A stretch of DNA of 56,638 nt. It comes from Bacteroidota bacterium (lineage in GTDB: Bacteria; Bacteroidota; Bacteroidia; Bacteroidales; FEN-979). A program made the translations under genes and the position numbers. Below, one piece after another: positions 9,380 to 16,996 of the stretch. How positions within the stretch are numbered: position 1 is the stretch's first letter; every line of letters starts with the position of its first letter. The notes beneath the pieces are model-generated. The model worked only from the letters and a program-made list of their open reading frames with translations, was not told the DNA's origin and did not search any database. Where the stretch lies: NCBI GenBank assembly GCA_026391775.1, contig JAPLDK010000003.1:1-56638 (forward strand). The letters are read 5' to 3'.

Positions 9380-10420
9380 ATGTCAGACCGGTTTCTTTAC
9401 ATGAGGATGTCATCCCTCGCTGTGTTCCTGAGCCTTGCTTTATCGTCAGCCCTTGCCCAGGATACGTTCTCAATTGTTGCCATCGATTCTGTAACTGGTC
9501 AGATTGGCAGCGCAGGTGCATCATGTGTGGGCTCTTCAGGCTCCTATCCTCATGGGGCGCAGATCCTGAGTGATGTTATCCCGGGGATAGGCGTCATTCA
9601 TACCCAGGCCTCATGGACTTCAACAAACCAGCAACATGCGCATAACTGGATGATCCAGGGGCTGTCACCTCAGCAGATCATTGATTCACTGGTAGCCAAT
9701 GACGCCGGTAGCAATGCGACCATACGACAGTACGGCATTGCCGATTATAACGGAGGCCACCCGCGCAGCGCCTCCTTTACCGGGATTAACTGCCTGGACT
9801 ATAAAAATGACACAAACCATATTTATTACTCTATTCAGGGCAATATCCTCATGGGCCAGCAAATCCTGGATTCCATGCAGCAACGCTTTCTGAACACCCC
9901 CGGTCCTCTTTCCGACAGGCTGATGGCTGCTCTTCAGGGAGCCAAGGTGATAGGCGCTGATACACGCTGTGCTCCGAAAAACTCTTCTTCCCAGTCCTCA
10001 TTCATCAGGGTGGCTAACCTGAATAATCTTCCCGATTCACTCTATCTTGATTTGTGGATGGCCTATCCCACGAATTATTCCGGCGCTTTTCCGGTAGATC
10101 CCATTGATTCCTTGCAAACGCTTTATGATATATGGAAGATTACACTCTCTGCACGCGGACCGGAAAAGGAGTGGTCAAACAAAATTAAGGCTTTTGGGAC
10201 TGCCGATGGTTCCGTGGTTTTTGATTTCACTCTTTGCAGGGATTACAAGAATGCCCTTCTTCAGATCTTCGATATTCTTGGCAAAACCGTTGCATCTGTT
10301 ACTGTTGTTTCAAGGGTCATGAGAATTGACCTTCCGGGGAACAATTCCGGCCAGGTCCTGCTTTACAGGCTGGTTAAACAAGATCATTCGGTTGTAGCCA
10401 CCGGTAAGTTTCTGTATTGA
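9380..10420 (+). CDS. Secreted DUF1028 protein with C-terminal sorting-like domain
   Basis: The protein has 346 residues. A signal peptide (SSLAVFLSLALSSALAQ) is followed by a DUF1028 domain (about 30-225). It opens with DTFSIVAIDSVTGQIG and has the conserved GVIHTQA and GNILMG segments. This family has an Ntn-hydrolase-like fold of unknown activity. The last 70 residues (LLQIFDILGKTVASV, ending VVATGKFLY) look like a T9SS sorting domain, so secretion through T9SS is expected. ATGs at residues 8 and 10 would give a shorter, more usual signal peptide. The next gene starts 40 nt downstream in the same direction, so an operon is likely. Confidence 0.8.
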   Translation: MSDRFLYMRMSSLAVFLSLALSSALAQDTFSIVAIDSVTGQIGSAGASCVGSSGSYPHGAQILSDVIPGIGVIHTQASWTSTNQQHAHNWMIQGLSPQQIIDSLVANDAGSNATIRQYGIADYNGGHPRSASFTGINCLDYKNDTNHIYYSIQGNILMGQQILDSMQQRFLNTPGPLSDRLMAALQGAKVIGADTRCAPKNSSSQSSFIRVANLNNLPDSLYLDLWMAYPTNYSGAFPVDPIDSLQTLYDIWKITLSARGPEKEWSNKIKAFGTADGSVVFDFTLCRDYKNALLQIFDILGKTVASVTVVSRVMRIDLPGNNSGQVLLYRLVKQDHSVVATGKFLY

Positions 10421-10459
10421 AAATATTGGTTTTAGTCCTTGATTTAAATTCAGGTATCG

Positions 10460-11869
10460 ATGATTTATCCCCTACCAGCTAACTCTTATACTGCAAGAAA
10501 TCCAGGCTCCGTGTATCGGATCCTTGCATTATTGCTCTTAAGCCTGAATTTTATTTATATTGCCTCAGCAAATACAGAAGGGAACGGGCAAACTGCTTCC
10601 TCCGGACCAGATTATTGGATCGGCAGATGGTATAAGTTTAAAAAGGCTGCATTTACTGTTTCTTTTGATGATAATTACCGTTTCCAGGTTGTGTATGCAA
10701 CGCCCTTGCTTAACCAGCATAATTACAAAGCCACCTATTTTATTGTAACCAACAGGGTTGGTAAAGGATGGGCACCGGGTTGGGATACCCTGAATATGCT
10801 TGCTTCCCAGGGCCACGAGATCGCAAGCCACTCAAAAAATCATGCTGATTTCACATACCTTTCCCAGCATCCCGAGTTTGCCGACAGCATGAGGAGAGAA
10901 TTCAGGGATTCAAGGGATACGATCAACGCACGTATCCCCTCACAACAGTGTGAAACTTTTGCCTGGCCTTTTGGTTCGGTAAACATAGTATCCACTGAGA
11001 TCAGCGCAAATTATTATATGGCTTGCAGGGGAAGTATCGACAGGTTTGAAGACAGCGTCCCGGACAATTATTATAATATTTACAGCCAGCATATTTATCA
11101 TGACACTCCGCTGGAATCGGTGAATGGATACATTGATACTATTCTGAAGTACGATGGCTGGCTGGTTGAGCGCTGGCATGGTTTCCGGGTAATGCACGAC
11201 ACCAATGGTTATGAGCCTGTTTATATAGGGGACTTCCGGGAACATCTTAATTATATTGCCCAGAATGAAAATAATCTGTGGATTACAACTTTGGGCAAGG
11301 TGGTCAAGTATATGCGGGAACGGGACGTTTCTTCTCTGTGGTTTGTTGATTCAACAGGATACAAGGTACAGTTCAATCTGAGCAATAACCTCCCCGATAC
11401 CCTGTTTCATTATAATGTACCTCTTTCGATCAGGGTGAAGGCACATGGCAAGATTGAGAATGTTTATATGATCACCCAGGGCAACGACACCCTTTCTTTC
11501 GGTTTTACCTGGTATTACGGAACAAAATACATTTATTTCGATGCCGTACCCAACAAGGGTTTTATCGTGTTGCACCTGCCTGATCCTGCCGGTATGCATG
11601 ATCTCCTTGCGTTAAAACGGGGGGCCGCGAATTATCCGAATCCTTTCAACAGTTCCACAACGATACTATTTGATGTACCGCAAGCTGAATATGTTGATGT
11701 TCGGGTTTACGACCAAACAGGTCGGCAGCTCAGGGATTTCAGCAATCTCTATCCTGCAGGCAGGAACAGTATTGAATTTGATGGGACAGCATTATCCCCG
11801 GGAGTTTACAACTGTGTCATAAGGACCCGGGAAAGAAAAACCGATGTCCGTATGGTGCTGACACACTAA
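10460..11869 (+). CDS. Secreted polysaccharide deacetylase-family protein with T9SS sorting domain
   Basis: The protein has 469 residues, with a signal anchor/peptide (RILALLLLSLNFIYIASA) and a NodB-type deacetylase domain (about 60-260). It shows the catalytic/metal Asp pair (TVSFDDNY), the metal His motif (HEIASHSKNH) and the later FAWPFGS motif. A beta-rich domain follows, then a T9SS sorting domain (about 395-469: NYPNPFNSSTTILFDV to RMVLTH). It would remove acetyl groups from a surface or environmental glycan. It follows the DUF1028 gene by 40 nt. Its stop codon overlaps the stop of a convergent ABC remnant. Confidence 0.8.
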   Translation: MIYPLPANSYTARNPGSVYRILALLLLSLNFIYIASANTEGNGQTASSGPDYWIGRWYKFKKAAFTVSFDDNYRFQVVYATPLLNQHNYKATYFIVTNRVGKGWAPGWDTLNMLASQGHEIASHSKNHADFTYLSQHPEFADSMRREFRDSRDTINARIPSQQCETFAWPFGSVNIVSTEISANYYMACRGSIDRFEDSVPDNYYNIYSQHIYHDTPLESVNGYIDTILKYDGWLVERWHGFRVMHDTNGYEPVYIGDFREHLNYIAQNENNLWITTLGKVVKYMRERDVSSLWFVDSTGYKVQFNLSNNLPDTLFHYNVPLSIRVKAHGKIENVYMITQGNDTLSFGFTWYYGTKYIYFDAVPNKGFIVLHLPDPAGMHDLLALKRGAANYPNPFNSSTTILFDVPQAEYVDVRVYDQTGRQLRDFSNLYPAGRNSIEFDGTALSPGVYNCVIRTRERKTDVRMVLTH

Positions 11870-12115
11870 GCCAGGTAACCATAAGTCCTCAGTTCCCTGG
11901 GATCCTTTATGGGGAGGGATCCTCCATCTGCAATCATATAAAGATCATCAGTAACATCAAGCAGGTCACGGTAAAGGTGATCGGTAATAATAATCCCCTT
12001 GACTGTTTTTTCGGCCCTGATGATCTCCTTGATCTTGTCAACGTGCAGAGGCATAATATAGGAAAAAGGCTCGTCCAGCATCACAAAGTCTGAAGCCGGC
12101 CTGAGGATGTGATTT
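11866..12115 (-). pseudogene. ABC transporter ATP-binding protein, C-terminal remnant
   Basis: The minus-strand frame begins directly after the stop of the methyltransferase gene. It encodes only the end of an ABC ATPase: Walker B with the catalytic Glu (FVMLDEPF), the D-loop position (here SYIMPLHV), the H-loop His (IIITDHLYRDLL) and the C-terminal beta strand (DDLYMIADGG). Walker A and the signature motif are absent. An internal ATG at 12084 gives the 72-codon open frame, but it starts inside Walker B and cannot be functional. It is a leftover of a larger gene removed by deletion. Confidence 0.75.
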
Positions 12116-12838
12116 TCAGGAAATTTCGAAGGCGCAGAAATAATAATTGTTTGAGGCGCCTATAAGGTCCATTTTCAGGTAATAGCTGGATGTAAAGTTC
12201 ATAAAGGCAAGGAACTCATGCATGGGCACGTTGAATTGGTCGAAGAATACGATATCGCCTTTTTGCAGGTACGGTGCAAGTGATGTTAATACGTAGAGGG
12301 TGGATGTGTACAGGTCGGCATCCATCATGATCACTTTGCGGCAGAATTTATCCAGGCTTTTCAAATAAACCGGAAGAGTTTCCTGGAAAAGACCTTTTTC
12401 AAAACCTGCCCGGTTGTCGTCAAGCTGAGGCAGTTTTGAATTAGTTGACATCGCCCCTTTTTGAAACCCTCCCCAGTCCTCGGGAAGGCCTTCGAAAGTG
12501 TCGAAACCCGTGAACCGGGATCCTGGATCCGTATTGTGTTTTACCCACCATTCAAAGGAATGCCCGCCCGAGACACCGAATTCCAGGTACAGAATTTTCT
12601 CGTTAAGCTGCTTTTTGTTTAAAACGTAGTCGTACAGCTTGTACCGCTTGGTATAATCCCATTTCGGAGAGTAAAAATCATTGAATTCTATCTTCCTGTG
12701 GGATGATATCCATTTCGAGACTTTCGAAAGGTAGGCCAGGTTGAGCATGGCTCCGCTGAAAGGGCCGAAGATCCGATGCAGTCCGAATCGTATGAAGTTC
12801 CACTTTGTCTTCCTGATCAGGTTCAGCTTTATGCTCAT
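12116..12838 (-). CDS. TylF/MycF-like SAM-dependent methyltransferase
   Basis: The protein has 240 residues from ATG 12838 (MSIKLNLIRK). A longer TTG frame would start inside the -7 promoter element TACTTTTG, so the shorter start is chosen. It has a class I methyltransferase fold with the SAM motif YLEFGVSGGHSFEWW. FTGFDTFEGLPEDW and the metal-site region MMDADLYTS, KGDIVFFDQF are typical of TylF/MycF sugar O-methyltransferases and their relatives in glycan clusters. It probably methylates a sugar or glycan precursor. No sugar-biosynthesis genes are adjacent. Confidence 0.78.
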   Translation of the reverse strand: MSIKLNLIRKTKWNFIRFGLHRIFGPFSGAMLNLAYLSKVSKWISSHRKIEFNDFYSPKWDYTKRYKLYDYVLNKKQLNEKILYLEFGVSGGHSFEWWVKHNTDPGSRFTGFDTFEGLPEDWGGFQKGAMSTNSKLPQLDDNRAGFEKGLFQETLPVYLKSLDKFCRKVIMMDADLYTSTLYVLTSLAPYLQKGDIVFFDQFNVPMHEFLAFMNFTSSYYLKMDLIGASNNYYFCAFEIS

Positions 12839-12865
12839 TTTCCCCGCGCTTAAAGGATTCCGGGA

Positions 12866-12873
12866 CAAAAGTA
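12866..12873 (-). promoter_or_regulatory. Promoter -7 element TACTTTTG for the methyltransferase gene
   Basis: It matches TAnnTTTG on the minus strand, 28 nt before ATG 12838. The -33 region lacks a clear TTG. The position decides the start codon of the gene. Confidence 0.5.
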
Positions 12874-13003
12874 CTGAATTATTTTTATTTGGCCGGATTA
12901 CGTTTCAGTTATGCTCATCCCGGTTACCGGTCATGTGTAATGAAATTTTTAAACCCGGGCAATATATAAACATATTTTAAGTTTTTCAATAAATCCTTCC
13001 ACG

Positions 13004-13363
13004 ATGAAACCAGTCATCCTGTCCTTAATCATTGCCCTGCTCGCCGGTACATCAGCATTCGCACAAAGTACAAATCAGAAACTTGTAGTAGGCATTCAGA
13101 AACATCAGCCCTTATGTATCCGGGGTTTTTCTTCTATGGGAAATATAAAGAAAGAATTGTCTGACAATGAAATTGATACATTTATAAAATGCATTGGGGA
13201 CGACTCATGTGTTGCTCAACTGAAGCATGATTTTGCACATCCCGGCAAAGAATTTGCCCCAATTGCAAAAAAGCTATCCGAAGAAACCAAAGCTATCCTG
13301 CTGAAATCAGTTCAGTTCGGAGAGCGCCCCACGAAATGCAATGCAACCCCTGTGACGAAATAG
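13004..13363 (+). CDS. Small secreted protein of unknown function
   Basis: The protein has 119 residues, with a signal peptide (about 1-20, ending SAFAQ). The mature part is soluble and has four cysteines (PLCIRG, FIKCIGDDSCVA, TKCNA) that could form two disulphides. I do not recognise the family. It is a single gene between a divergent methyltransferase and a downstream reductase. Confidence 0.6.
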   Translation: MKPVILSLIIALLAGTSAFAQSTNQKLVVGIQKHQPLCIRGFSSMGNIKKELSDNEIDTFIKCIGDDSCVAQLKHDFAHPGKEFAPIAKKLSEETKAILLKSVQFGERPTKCNATPVTK

Positions 13364-13527
13364 TACTTTAAGCTAAAAGAAGCCAGGGTTTGTGGGATAT
13401 CAAACCTGTATTTGAGGTTTTCGGAGATATCCGGCGAAGAAGAATCAAAACAGCTTACGGGAATGATTTACCAGGCAGTTAAAGACTTAGACAAGTAATC
13501 AAAATCAACATCTGAAATTAATCAAAT

Positions 13528-14418
13528 ATGAAAACATACGTAGTTATAGGCGCTACCGGCCATACAGGTAAACCAATTGCTTCCGGACTGCTCGAACACG
13601 GGTATACCGTTCGCATTATCGCAAGAAATACAGCGAAAACCAAGGAACTCACCGATAAGGGGGCTATACTCTTCCAGGGTGATATCAGTGATGTGGATTT
13701 TCTTAAAATGGCTTTCGAAGGCGCTGATGCACTTTACACACTTGTTTCCATTGATCCTCAGGCCTCCGATTTTTTTGCAACCCAGGTTGCGCAAGTCTCG
13801 GCTGTGGCTGAGGCATTGACAGCTTCACCTATCAAATATGTGGTTGCGCTCAGCAGCGTTGGCGCACATTTATCTTCAGGGGCAGGCGTAGTGCAGGGCC
13901 TTCAGAAAATGGAAGAACTTTTAAATAAACTCCGGGACATTAATGTACTATACCTCCGTGCAGGTTATTTTCTTGAAAACGGTTTAACTCTGGCAGGCAT
14001 GGTGAAGATGATGGGTATCCTCGGAACACCTGTTCGCGGTGACCTGAAGATCCCGATGATTGCAACAAAGGATATAGCTGCAGTCGGACTGAAACACCTT
14101 TTGGCCCTTGATTTTACCGGCAAAGGTCATGAATATCTCTTAGGAGCCCGCGATTATACCTATGAAGAAATCGCTTCCATCTATGGAACCGCAATTGGAA
14201 ACCCGGGTTTGAGGTATATGCAGTTCCCATATGAAGATGCAAAAAAGGCTTTTATGATGATGGGTATGGGTGAAAGTTTTACCGACCGCATGATCGAATT
14301 CACCAAAGCCATGAACGAAGGACGTGTGCAGGAAGACTATCAGCGTACTGCCGAAAACACAACACCGACTACTGCGGAAGAATTCGCTCCATTATTCCGT
14401 GATATTTACGAGGGTTGA
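13528..14418 (+). CDS. NmrA/SDR-family NAD(P)-binding protein
   Basis: The protein has 296 residues. It starts with a Rossmann dinucleotide-binding motif (YVVIGATGHTGKPIA, GxxGxxG), followed by the basic residues expected for NADP (IIARNTAKTK) and the acidic strand GDISD. This arrangement is typical of atypical short-chain dehydrogenases of the NmrA/QOR2 type, which act as redox sensors or quinone/NADPH oxidoreductases. No catalytic YxxxK is evident. The 160 nt upstream hold a short in-frame stretch ending TAA at 13499 that may be a gene remnant. I could not identify it. Confidence 0.82.
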   Translation: MKTYVVIGATGHTGKPIASGLLEHGYTVRIIARNTAKTKELTDKGAILFQGDISDVDFLKMAFEGADALYTLVSIDPQASDFFATQVAQVSAVAEALTASPIKYVVALSSVGAHLSSGAGVVQGLQKMEELLNKLRDINVLYLRAGYFLENGLTLAGMVKMMGILGTPVRGDLKIPMIATKDIAAVGLKHLLALDFTGKGHEYLLGARDYTYEEIASIYGTAIGNPGLRYMQFPYEDAKKAFMMMGMGESFTDRMIEFTKAMNEGRVQEDYQRTAENTTPTTAEEFAPLFRDIYEG

Positions 14419-14459
14419 GATATTCTGAAACCGGAATGCAGTAAATAATTTCGCAGAAA

Positions 14460-15242
14460 TTAGCGCTCTTTCCAGTTTAGTTTTGCACGGAAGACCACCT
14501 GGTCGTCCTCATGCCTCACACCTTTTACAAGCGTAATTCCCAGGCCCTGGTTTCCAGGCATCCCGGGATTTTCGTTAATCAGACCCTGTCCGAAAATGTC
14601 AACCTCATCACCAAGCTTTGTCTCGTGGAGAAATTCAATGGTGAAGCTGCTGATGAAATTTTGTTTATGGATCTCCGGCCGGATGGTATTGAGTATCCAT
14701 TCAACATAGCGTGTGTTGTTCACATGTCCGTACATGTCGATCTCAGCAAACCGGGCTTTTTCGGAAGAAAGAAAATCAACTGGGCCGCTGATCTGGACCT
14801 TTTCGGGCTGTTCCTGCATAACCGGCTCATGCCGGGTAAGTTTGAGGATTTCCCTGTCGACCACCGCCTGCTGGGGGCGCCTTGTGAGGGGATCAAGAAT
14901 TAACCATTGCGAAGTAGCACAGCCAATCCTTTTCCCCAATGCATCCAGAATTTCAAAATCCCTCATGGCAAAAAGGCCTTCAGTGCCCCTGTGCCAGGTT
15001 TTAACCGAAATGTTATCCGTCCATCCGGGGTATTTTTCAATCTTTACCAGCAAACGAACAATAGCCCAGATGTACTGAAACTCATTGCCTTTCCTCAACC
15101 CGAAATCCAAGTGATCGGCATGGTGCCAGGCGGTTTCCTGGAGGTAGTTGCAGATGGCAGCAAGATTGGCCGTTTTGGTGATGTCGGTATCGTACCAGCT
15201 CATCTGGTAGCTGTCGGTCCAGATACTCTTTTTCTCTTCCAT
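14460..15242 (-). CDS. Acyl-ACP thioesterase (FatA/FatB-like)
   Basis: The protein has 260 residues from ATG 15242 (MEEKKSIWTDSYQ). The longer frame overlaps the divergent promoter and gene. It has two hot-dog domains. The first has SWYDTD and the long helix with ETAWHHADHLDFG. The second carries the catalytic-type motif DMYGHVNNTRYVEWIL (N-x-H-like element followed by NNTRYVEW). These enzymes release fatty acids from acyl-carrier protein in the cytoplasm. The gene is divergent from the HD-domain gene and shares a 48-bp promoter region with it. Confidence 0.85.
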   Translation of the reverse strand: MEEKKSIWTDSYQMSWYDTDITKTANLAAICNYLQETAWHHADHLDFGLRKGNEFQYIWAIVRLLVKIEKYPGWTDNISVKTWHRGTEGLFAMRDFEILDALGKRIGCATSQWLILDPLTRRPQQAVVDREILKLTRHEPVMQEQPEKVQISGPVDFLSSEKARFAEIDMYGHVNNTRYVEWILNTIRPEIHKQNFISSFTIEFLHETKLGDEVDIFGQGLINENPGMPGNQGLGITLVKGVRHEDDQVVFRAKLNWKER

Positions 15243-15247
15243 AGGGG

Positions 15248-15268
15248 CAAAATTAATGTTTACTTTTG
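15248..15268. promoter_or_regulatory. Divergent promoter pair, thioesterase and HD-domain genes
   Basis: On the minus strand TAATTTTG (15248-15255) matches the -7 consensus and lies just before the thioesterase ATG, with a TTG 18 nt further upstream. On the plus strand TACTTTTG (15261-15268) lies 22 nt before the HD-gene ATG at 15291. The two -7 elements are 5 bp apart, so the two polymerases could compete. Confidence 0.5.
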
Positions 15269-15290
15269 TCGTACAACATATTTTCAGCTT

Positions 15291-15851
15291 ATGGAACTCA
15301 ACCGTGACATTGCGCTCAGGCTGCTTCACCAGTATGTCAAAAATGAAAAAATGATCTTTCACTGCCTGGCTTCAGAAGCAGTGTTGAGAGGTCTTGCCCG
15401 CAAACTGGGCCATGATGAAGAAAAATGGGGAATGGCCGGACTGCTTCACGACCTGGATGTTGAAATCACCAACGCAGACGCCACGGTTCATGGCACCCAG
15501 ACCGAAATCCTGCTGAAAGACTATAACCTTGACCCGGAGATCCTCGATGCCATCCGCATGCATAATGAATTTTCATCGGGGAAAGAGAGAAGCGCCGAAT
15601 TCCAGCACGCCTTGGCTGCGGGAGAGACCATCACAGGGCTTATCTTCGCGACAACCTATGTGTATCCCGACAAAAAGCTGGTGAGCGTGAAACCGAAATC
15701 TGTTGTCAAACGAATGAAGGAAAAAATGTTTGCCGCTTCAGTTAGTCGAGAGACCATCCTCGAATGTGAAAAGATCGGCATCCCCATTGATGAATTCGCC
15801 GCAATTTCCATTGCAGCCATGATGCCTATTGCAGATCAGATCGGGCTGTAA
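15291..15851 (+). CDS. HD-domain phosphohydrolase-like protein
   Basis: The protein has 186 residues from ATG 15291 (MELNRDIALRLL), chosen because it lies 22 nt after a TACTTTTG promoter. The open frame further upstream is antisense to the thioesterase gene. It has an HD-type metal-binding core: the first His in MIFHCLASE, the HD pair in GLLHDLD, and further His and Asp in AIRMHNEF. Related small HDIG proteins hydrolyse phosphate esters or nucleotides, but the substrate is unknown. It is convergent with the HTH gene, with 7 nt between the stops. Confidence 0.75.
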   Translation: MELNRDIALRLLHQYVKNEKMIFHCLASEAVLRGLARKLGHDEEKWGMAGLLHDLDVEITNADATVHGTQTEILLKDYNLDPEILDAIRMHNEFSSGKERSAEFQHALAAGETITGLIFATTYVYPDKKLVSVKPKSVVKRMKEKMFAASVSRETILECEKIGIPIDEFAAISIAAMMPIADQIGL

Positions 15852-15858
15852 ATTCCAT

Positions 15859-16053
15859 TTATTCCTCCAGGAATTTCGAAAATTTTTCATCGATATGTTC
15901 GTTGAACCAGCGGTCGATCACCGTTTTCCTGAATCTCCATTCCTTCCCCAGTTTGGCCGCAGGGATCTTGCCATCCTGAGCCCAGGTATAAATCGTTTGT
16001 GGCCTTACTTTAAGGTACTTCGCCACCTCCTCAAGGGTCATTATTTCTTCCAT
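15859..16053 (-). CDS. Small helix-turn-helix (excisionase/MerR-like) DNA-binding protein
   Basis: The protein has 64 residues. It is a single winged-helix unit: TLEEVAKYLKVRPQTIYTWAQDGKIPAAKLGKEWRF and a final helix. This is the pattern of the excisionase-family HTH used in many chromosomal regulators. It starts 3 nt after the stop of the membrane-protein gene, so both are one operon. It could bind the phased repeats in the operon promoter as an autoregulator. That link is inference. Confidence 0.8.
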   Translation of the reverse strand: MEEIMTLEEVAKYLKVRPQTIYTWAQDGKIPAAKLGKEWRFRKTVIDRWFNEHIDEKFSKFLEE

Positions 16054-16056
16054 GAA

Positions 16057-16839
16057 CTATTTCCCTGTTTGATGTAAAAGTTTGAGGGTGTCGGCCGGGG
16101 TTTTTGTAATGGTGTTTATCCTGTCTGGTGGAACCGGCGGTTTTTCAGCTGGCGCCTTTGGTGAAACAAGTTGTTCGACCGAGTATATAATAGCCGTATA
16201 AAAATTACCTTCGTACTTCCTGAACCATTTGAACTCCTCATTCTTCTCGCAAAGGAAAGGGCGGAGATTCCAGGCAAGCTGTATCCCCACAAATGCCAGT
16301 ATGATCACCCATATTCTGAAAACCGAAACGCCTATCTGCGGATAGATGTTTTTCTGGTCACAGGCATATTTCAGGGCATCCACCATCAGTTTCATGCCAA
16401 AGATTCCCGCGAAAATGAAAATGGCCACATGAAGAAGCTGCAGGAAATGGTAGTTCCCCCCGGTCACCTGGAACACAATCACTATGGGCGCAAATGAAAG
16501 CGCTATTGTAGCAGTTAGCACTACCCCGCCCAGTACTATCATCGTCATCTGTCTGAAACTCATCTTGGAACCCAGGACTTGCTGGATGATGAAGAAGGAT
16601 GGGAAACAGAGAATCACTGTAGAAAGGAACAGGATTATGACCTTTACCCCTGCAACAAGGGATTGGGTGAAGCTGTGATAGCTCCCCATGACCACACCGT
16701 ACAAAAATGCAAACAGGCAGATTATCAGCAGCTGGGTAAGGATCAAACGGTTGGACTTTGTTTTCTGGATCTCCCCGAAAAAGGATTCCTTATTCTGGAA
16801 GATCTGGAACACTTCCCTGACGTCAGTTGAGGATTTCAT
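16057..16839 (-). CDS. Multi-pass membrane protein of unknown function
   Basis: The protein has 260 residues from ATG 16839 (MKSSTDVREVF). The TTG at 16866, which would extend it, is part of the promoter -7 element, so it cannot be the start. About five to six membrane helices span residues 32-210 (for example LLIICLFAFLYGVVMG, VIILFLSTVILCFPSFF). A Pro-rich cytoplasmic or periplasmic tail follows (SPKAPAEKPPVPPD). I do not recognise the family with certainty. It is the first gene of an operon with the HTH gene. Confidence 0.6.
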   Translation of the reverse strand: MKSSTDVREVFQIFQNKESFFGEIQKTKSNRLILTQLLIICLFAFLYGVVMGSYHSFTQSLVAGVKVIILFLSTVILCFPSFFIIQQVLGSKMSFRQMTMIVLGGVVLTATIALSFAPIVIVFQVTGGNYHFLQLLHVAIFIFAGIFGMKLMVDALKYACDQKNIYPQIGVSVFRIWVIILAFVGIQLAWNLRPFLCEKNEEFKWFRKYEGNFYTAIIYSVEQLVSPKAPAEKPPVPPDRINTITKTPADTLKLLHQTGK

Positions 16840-16863
16840 GATAAGATTGTTTTGATGAACGAA

Positions 16864-16894
16864 CAAAGATAATACATTTATAATCGTTTGTCAA
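16864..16894 (-). promoter_or_regulatory. Promoter of the membrane protein/HTH operon
   Basis: On the minus strand TATCTTTG (16864-16871) is a perfect -7 element, and TTG (16892-16894) lies exactly 20 nt upstream of it, the Bacteroidetes spacing. Transcription would start near 16857, 18 nt before ATG 16839. Confidence 0.7.
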
Positions 16895-16919
16895 TGTTTT
16901 TTATTGTTTTCTATTGTTT
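16883..16919. repeat. Four 10-bp-phased direct repeats over the promoter (candidate operator)
   Basis: Related heptamers ATCGTTT, AATGTTT, ATTGTTT and ATTGTTT begin at 16883, 16893, 16903 and 16913, one helical turn apart. They cover the -33 region and the DNA upstream of it. This is the layout expected for a protein binding cooperatively to one face of the helix. Confidence 0.55.
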
Positions 16920-16996
16920 ATTACTGCAGATGAGATTTTAGGTAAGTCCATCCTCATTCGATATTATTGGTAATTTTACGGCCCTAAAAAGAACAT

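Noticed and set aside
13381-13500. Short in-frame stretch before the NmrA-like gene (ends TAA at 13499)
   Set aside because: It has a protein-like composition (EEESKQLTGMIYQAVKDLDK) but no start codon or family match. It may be a remnant and is too short to call.
14907-15290. N-terminal extension of the HD-domain protein
   Set aside because: It is antisense to the thioesterase gene and lies upstream of a good promoter and the natural start at 15291.
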